Assembly: GCA_000507305.1 (NCBI GenBank)
Contig: DF239425.1
Coordinates: 62,001 to 126,000, forward strand
Source: Breviolum minutum Mf 1.05b.01
Taxonomy: Eukaryota; Sar; Dinophyceae; Suessiales; Symbiodiniaceae
Length of the DNA stretch: 64,000 bases
Reading direction: 5' to 3'
Positions 61,681-64,000 of this stretch are shown here, one piece after another. The position numbers and the translations under genes were made by a program. Numbering within the stretch: the stretch's first letter is position 1; every line of letters begins with the position of its first letter. The notes beneath the pieces are model-generated. The model saw nothing but the letters and a program-made list of their open reading frames with translations, had not been told where the DNA came from and made no database searches.

Positions 61681-63573
61681 AAAATGATTGAACAGTTGCA
61701 ATGTGAACCCGGTGAGCAATTTTTTGATTCCTAACCGTCCATGTGAAATGTTCTATTCATCGAGTCTAGATATATGTCTAGATGCTTTCCATTTTTGTAC
61801 AATGAAAACCGTGGGTCATTGTCACCATTAGATATGAGTGCAAAGTGCTGCTTAGATCATCCAAAACATGTATAATTATATAGATATTTATATGATATAG
61901 TATTTTAGCTCAGACATGTTACACTGTTACACCCTACCAGAATATTCTGGTATAAATCTCAATGCATCTCAACACCCAATTTTCCATGTTCCACAGATCT
62001 TTAACAAACCATCAGGAAAAACAACATTTTGGGATCTGATTTTTCCCGAATCGCCGAAATCACCAACACCAATCATTCAAGCGCATTTTTGGTTTTACTC
62101 TAAACAAAAGCTGTTGTTTTCTTCCACCGCATTTTTCCCTTATTGGTTCTTCGTTCGGAATAATTTTTTAACCTTCGCTATTGTATGAAAACACACTAAC
62201 ACGAAAATGGATGGTTGGAAGACACAATCGTTTCCTTTTTGGGGGCGAAGTGTTAGTTTCAGGCCCGGGTATACCTTTAAGTTAAAACATCCTTTTTTTT
62301 GTTTGCCTTACAGTCTGGTGAAAGTAGAAAATGCGCAAGTCTTTTCAAAAGGTGGCTTTTTTGGATACGGGGCGATGATTTTAAACCAATACAAATGGGG
62401 AGTGGCGATGCGCCATCGATCCTTTCCAGGTGGGTGTTTCCTTAAATGGTCGGTTTTCCCCCCAAATCATCCTAATTTTAATAGGGGTTTCCACATAAAC
62501 CATCCATTTTGGGGGTTTTCCCCCTATTTTTGGAAACACCCAGGTGGTATAAACAAAGACAATCCCAGGGTGGCCTTTAAGGAGTTGGATCTTCGTCTCA
62601 CCAATGGATTGAGACCAACCTCCAACAGCTCAGAGGTAGGTTGGTAGTTTTCGCCGTTCGAATGCGAGGTGTATGAGGTTTGTGTATGAACAATAGGGGA
62701 TTTGATGATCCATGGTGATTTGTTGTAAAATTGTTAATGTTAGTTCAGTTGGAATGAGATTTGTGAAGAATTGTCATGCATTGTCAGTTGAGCTTGATTA
62801 ATATTCCATGACTTTTTTGGGGGAGAAGTATTAGGGACTCTCGACACAACTTGTACAGGAAAAAAATCAAGAAAACACATTTTTACCCGCCAAAGAGGAC
62901 CAAGAAGTCACATTCAGGTGATTGTTTGTTATTTTCTAGATGTTTGATGCTTGGTTTAATGCATCGTCTACTTGTCATGTTTGGCGCCAGTTAGTTTAGA
63001 TACGGCCATGTTAGCTGCCATGCCTATATACCCTGGCAGTGCTCGGTTGGGTCGGTCCTTCTGGAACATGTTTGGGAGGCAGTATCTTGTGTGGAATGCG
63101 TTGGCCTCAGGAACTTTGTGTATTGGTGAGACAGCTATAGATCATTAGACTATCTGGGTGATTCCGTAAATGGTTTTTCCCCCCAAACCATCCCCATTAA
63201 AAAATAGGGTTTTCCATTATTTTCACCATCCATTTTGGGGGAAAACCCTATTCTTGGAAACACCCATCTCACCCCAGACTTCATCATCAAGAAAAAACAC
63301 CCAGATGTTTTTTTTTCTTTGGGCAAACTGTGGAACCAGGAAAATCAAATATCATCAATGTCTTGGGGGTATCCCCCCACCCACTAACAGTGAAATAACA
63401 AATCTGTTCATTTTTATGAAGGGACCCCTATAAACCTTCACTTTCCACTGTTAGTGGGCCGGGGATACCCCCTGGCCCAATGTCAGCTGGTACCTTTACC
63501 AGCCCTTTACCGAGGCATAGTCGCCCTTCTTGATGAAGGCAGCTTGGATGTCAGATACTCAAATTGGAAATGA
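61681..63573 (+). CDS. multi-exon gene with several introner introns
   Basis: Pieces: 61681-61711 (KMIEQLQCEP, between GTGCAG and GTGAGC); 61997-62079 (IFNKPSGKTTFWDLIFPESP); 62314-62429 (VKVENAQVFSKGGFFGYGAM, then ILNQYKWGVAMRHRSFP); 62544-62635 (GINKDNPRVAFKELDLRLTN, then GLRPTSNSSE, donor GTAGGT); 62991-63125 (LDTAMLAAMPIYPGSARLGR, then SFWNMFGRQYLVWNALASGT); 63278-63368 (DFIIKKKHPDVFFSLGKLWN); 63487 onward. Junctions 62429/62544 and 63125/63278 keep phase and the removed introns carry family B elements. In phase, the last exon gives WYLYQPFTEA and a stop at 63520; another frame (LVPLPALYRGIVALLDEGSL) stays open to 63573. The join 62635 to 62991 is unresolved. Product unknown. Confidence 0.58.
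62431..62542. mobile_element. introner, family B (exact intron 62430-62543)
   Basis: TGGGTGTTTCCTTAAATGG and TTTTTGGAAACACCCA arms. The boundary reads TTCCAG|GTGGGTG ... CACCCAG|GTGG, so CAGGT is repeated at both edges. Confidence 0.85.
63155..63267. mobile_element. family B element in intron 63126-63277
   Basis: TGGGTGATTCCGTAAATGG and ATTCTTGGAAACACCCA arms. The intron extends about 30 bases to the left (GTGAGA donor) and 10 to the right (CACCCCAG acceptor). Confidence 0.75.
63362..63474. mobile_element. hairpin element with GGGGTATCCCC ends
   Basis: GGGGGTATCCCCCCACCCAC and GTGGGCCGGGGATACCCCC outer arms, CACTAACAGTG/CACTGTTAGTG inner arms. The GT of the left arm (63369) can serve as donor for an intron ending TGTCAG (63486). 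Confidence 0.75.
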
Positions 63574-63839
63574 CGATTCATGGTGAACCTGGTGGTGGAT
63601 TTCCAGCTACCGGGTTGTTTTGCTTAAAATTCTCGGAAAGTTTCCTGAATTTTGAAGATTCTGTCCAAACACACAATGAAGCCTTGCCTTCCCATAAAAG
63701 AATGAGTGAATTCTGATCTCTTTGGTATTTTTGAAGAAAATAACCTTCCCAGAAGAATCACTACCAGAAAGGTTTGATTAAAACAATTTTTCCCTTCACA
63801 AGTGGTGCTATGTTACATAGTTGAAGGTTAGTTGAAGTG

Positions 63840-63970
63840 AGAGACTTTTAAGATCTATATAAAGGGGTATATACATGCATACTTTACATACGTATATATT
63901 TATACATTATTATATATATATATAAACATACATTTATATGTACAGTACATTTGTATACTGTATACCTATT
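63840..63970. repeat. TA-rich tract
   Basis: TATATA runs with GTATA and CATA steps. No gene. Confidence 0.7.
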
Positions 63971-64000
63971 GCCTATCTCCCACCACCCTTAAAATAATGG

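Noticed and set aside
62207..62647. A single continuous 146-codon ORF through the family B element
   Set aside because: The element is 114 bases (divisible by three), so the frame stays open by chance. Ends at splice sites and repeats elsewhere argue it is intron.
1..64000. CRISPR arrays, bacterial promoters, Shine-Dalgarno sites, rho-independent terminators
   Set aside because: No regularly spaced identical repeats with unique spacers, and the window is intron-bearing eukaryotic DNA. The many hairpins are mobile elements, not terminators.
1..64000. tRNA, rRNA or spliced-leader genes
   Set aside because: No conserved rRNA block, cloverleaf with A/B boxes, or spliced-leader sequence was recognised by eye. 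A covariance-model scan would be needed to exclude small ones.

Overview
The window is nuclear DNA of an intron-rich eukaryote, and a dinoflagellate is the best fit. No bacterial operon, rRNA, tRNA or CRISPR is visible. The one gene that can be reconstructed end to end from family knowledge is an MBL-fold metallo-hydrolase (47919-52123). It reads as a continuous protein only with GC, GA, GT and GA 5' splice sites, each paired with an AG|G acceptor, which is the relaxed donor use and AG|G rule known from dinoflagellates. Coding is cut into small exons in introns full of short hairpin elements, and there are many long (AAC/GTT)n arrays. I recall Polarella glacialis (Suessiales) combining these traits, so a Polarella-like alga is my inference, not a proven identification.

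Nearly every exon I can support lies on the plus strand, so the window reads as one unidirectional block. Regions: 0.4-3 kb, a small multi-exon gene tail; 4-7.2 kb, exons whose introns are single hairpin elements; 7.8-8.4 kb, a GAT array with a 125-base gap; 8.5-17.7 kb, many short exons alternating with hairpin elements and AT-rich tracts; 19-23.3 kb, further exons ending in a compact three-exon gene; 23.3-30 kb, microsatellites and sparse exons; 30-35.2 kb, a possible dUTPase fragment and several exons; 36.1-38.9 kb, a three-exon chain joined in phase; 39.6-42.6 kb, more exons around a CTN repeat; 43.1-47.1 kb, non-coding tandem repeats of about 310-320 bp; 47.9-52.1 kb, the MBL-fold gene; 52.6-60.4 kb, single exons and a two-exon C-terminal gene; 61.7-63.6 kb, a multi-exon gene in which three introns are hairpin elements.

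The most interesting content is a multi-family set of roughly 80-120 bp terminal-inverted-repeat elements, with at least seven families and about 50 copies or relics. In several copies the inverted-repeat ends are the splice sites, and removing the element restores an open frame. These behave as introners (intron-creating transposons). Nested and abutting copies suggest several families were active.

Limits: exon calls outside the MBL gene rest on open frame, protein-like composition, splice-site fit and phase. Many short exons are open in more than one frame, so treat them as candidates. Coordinates can be off by a base in places.
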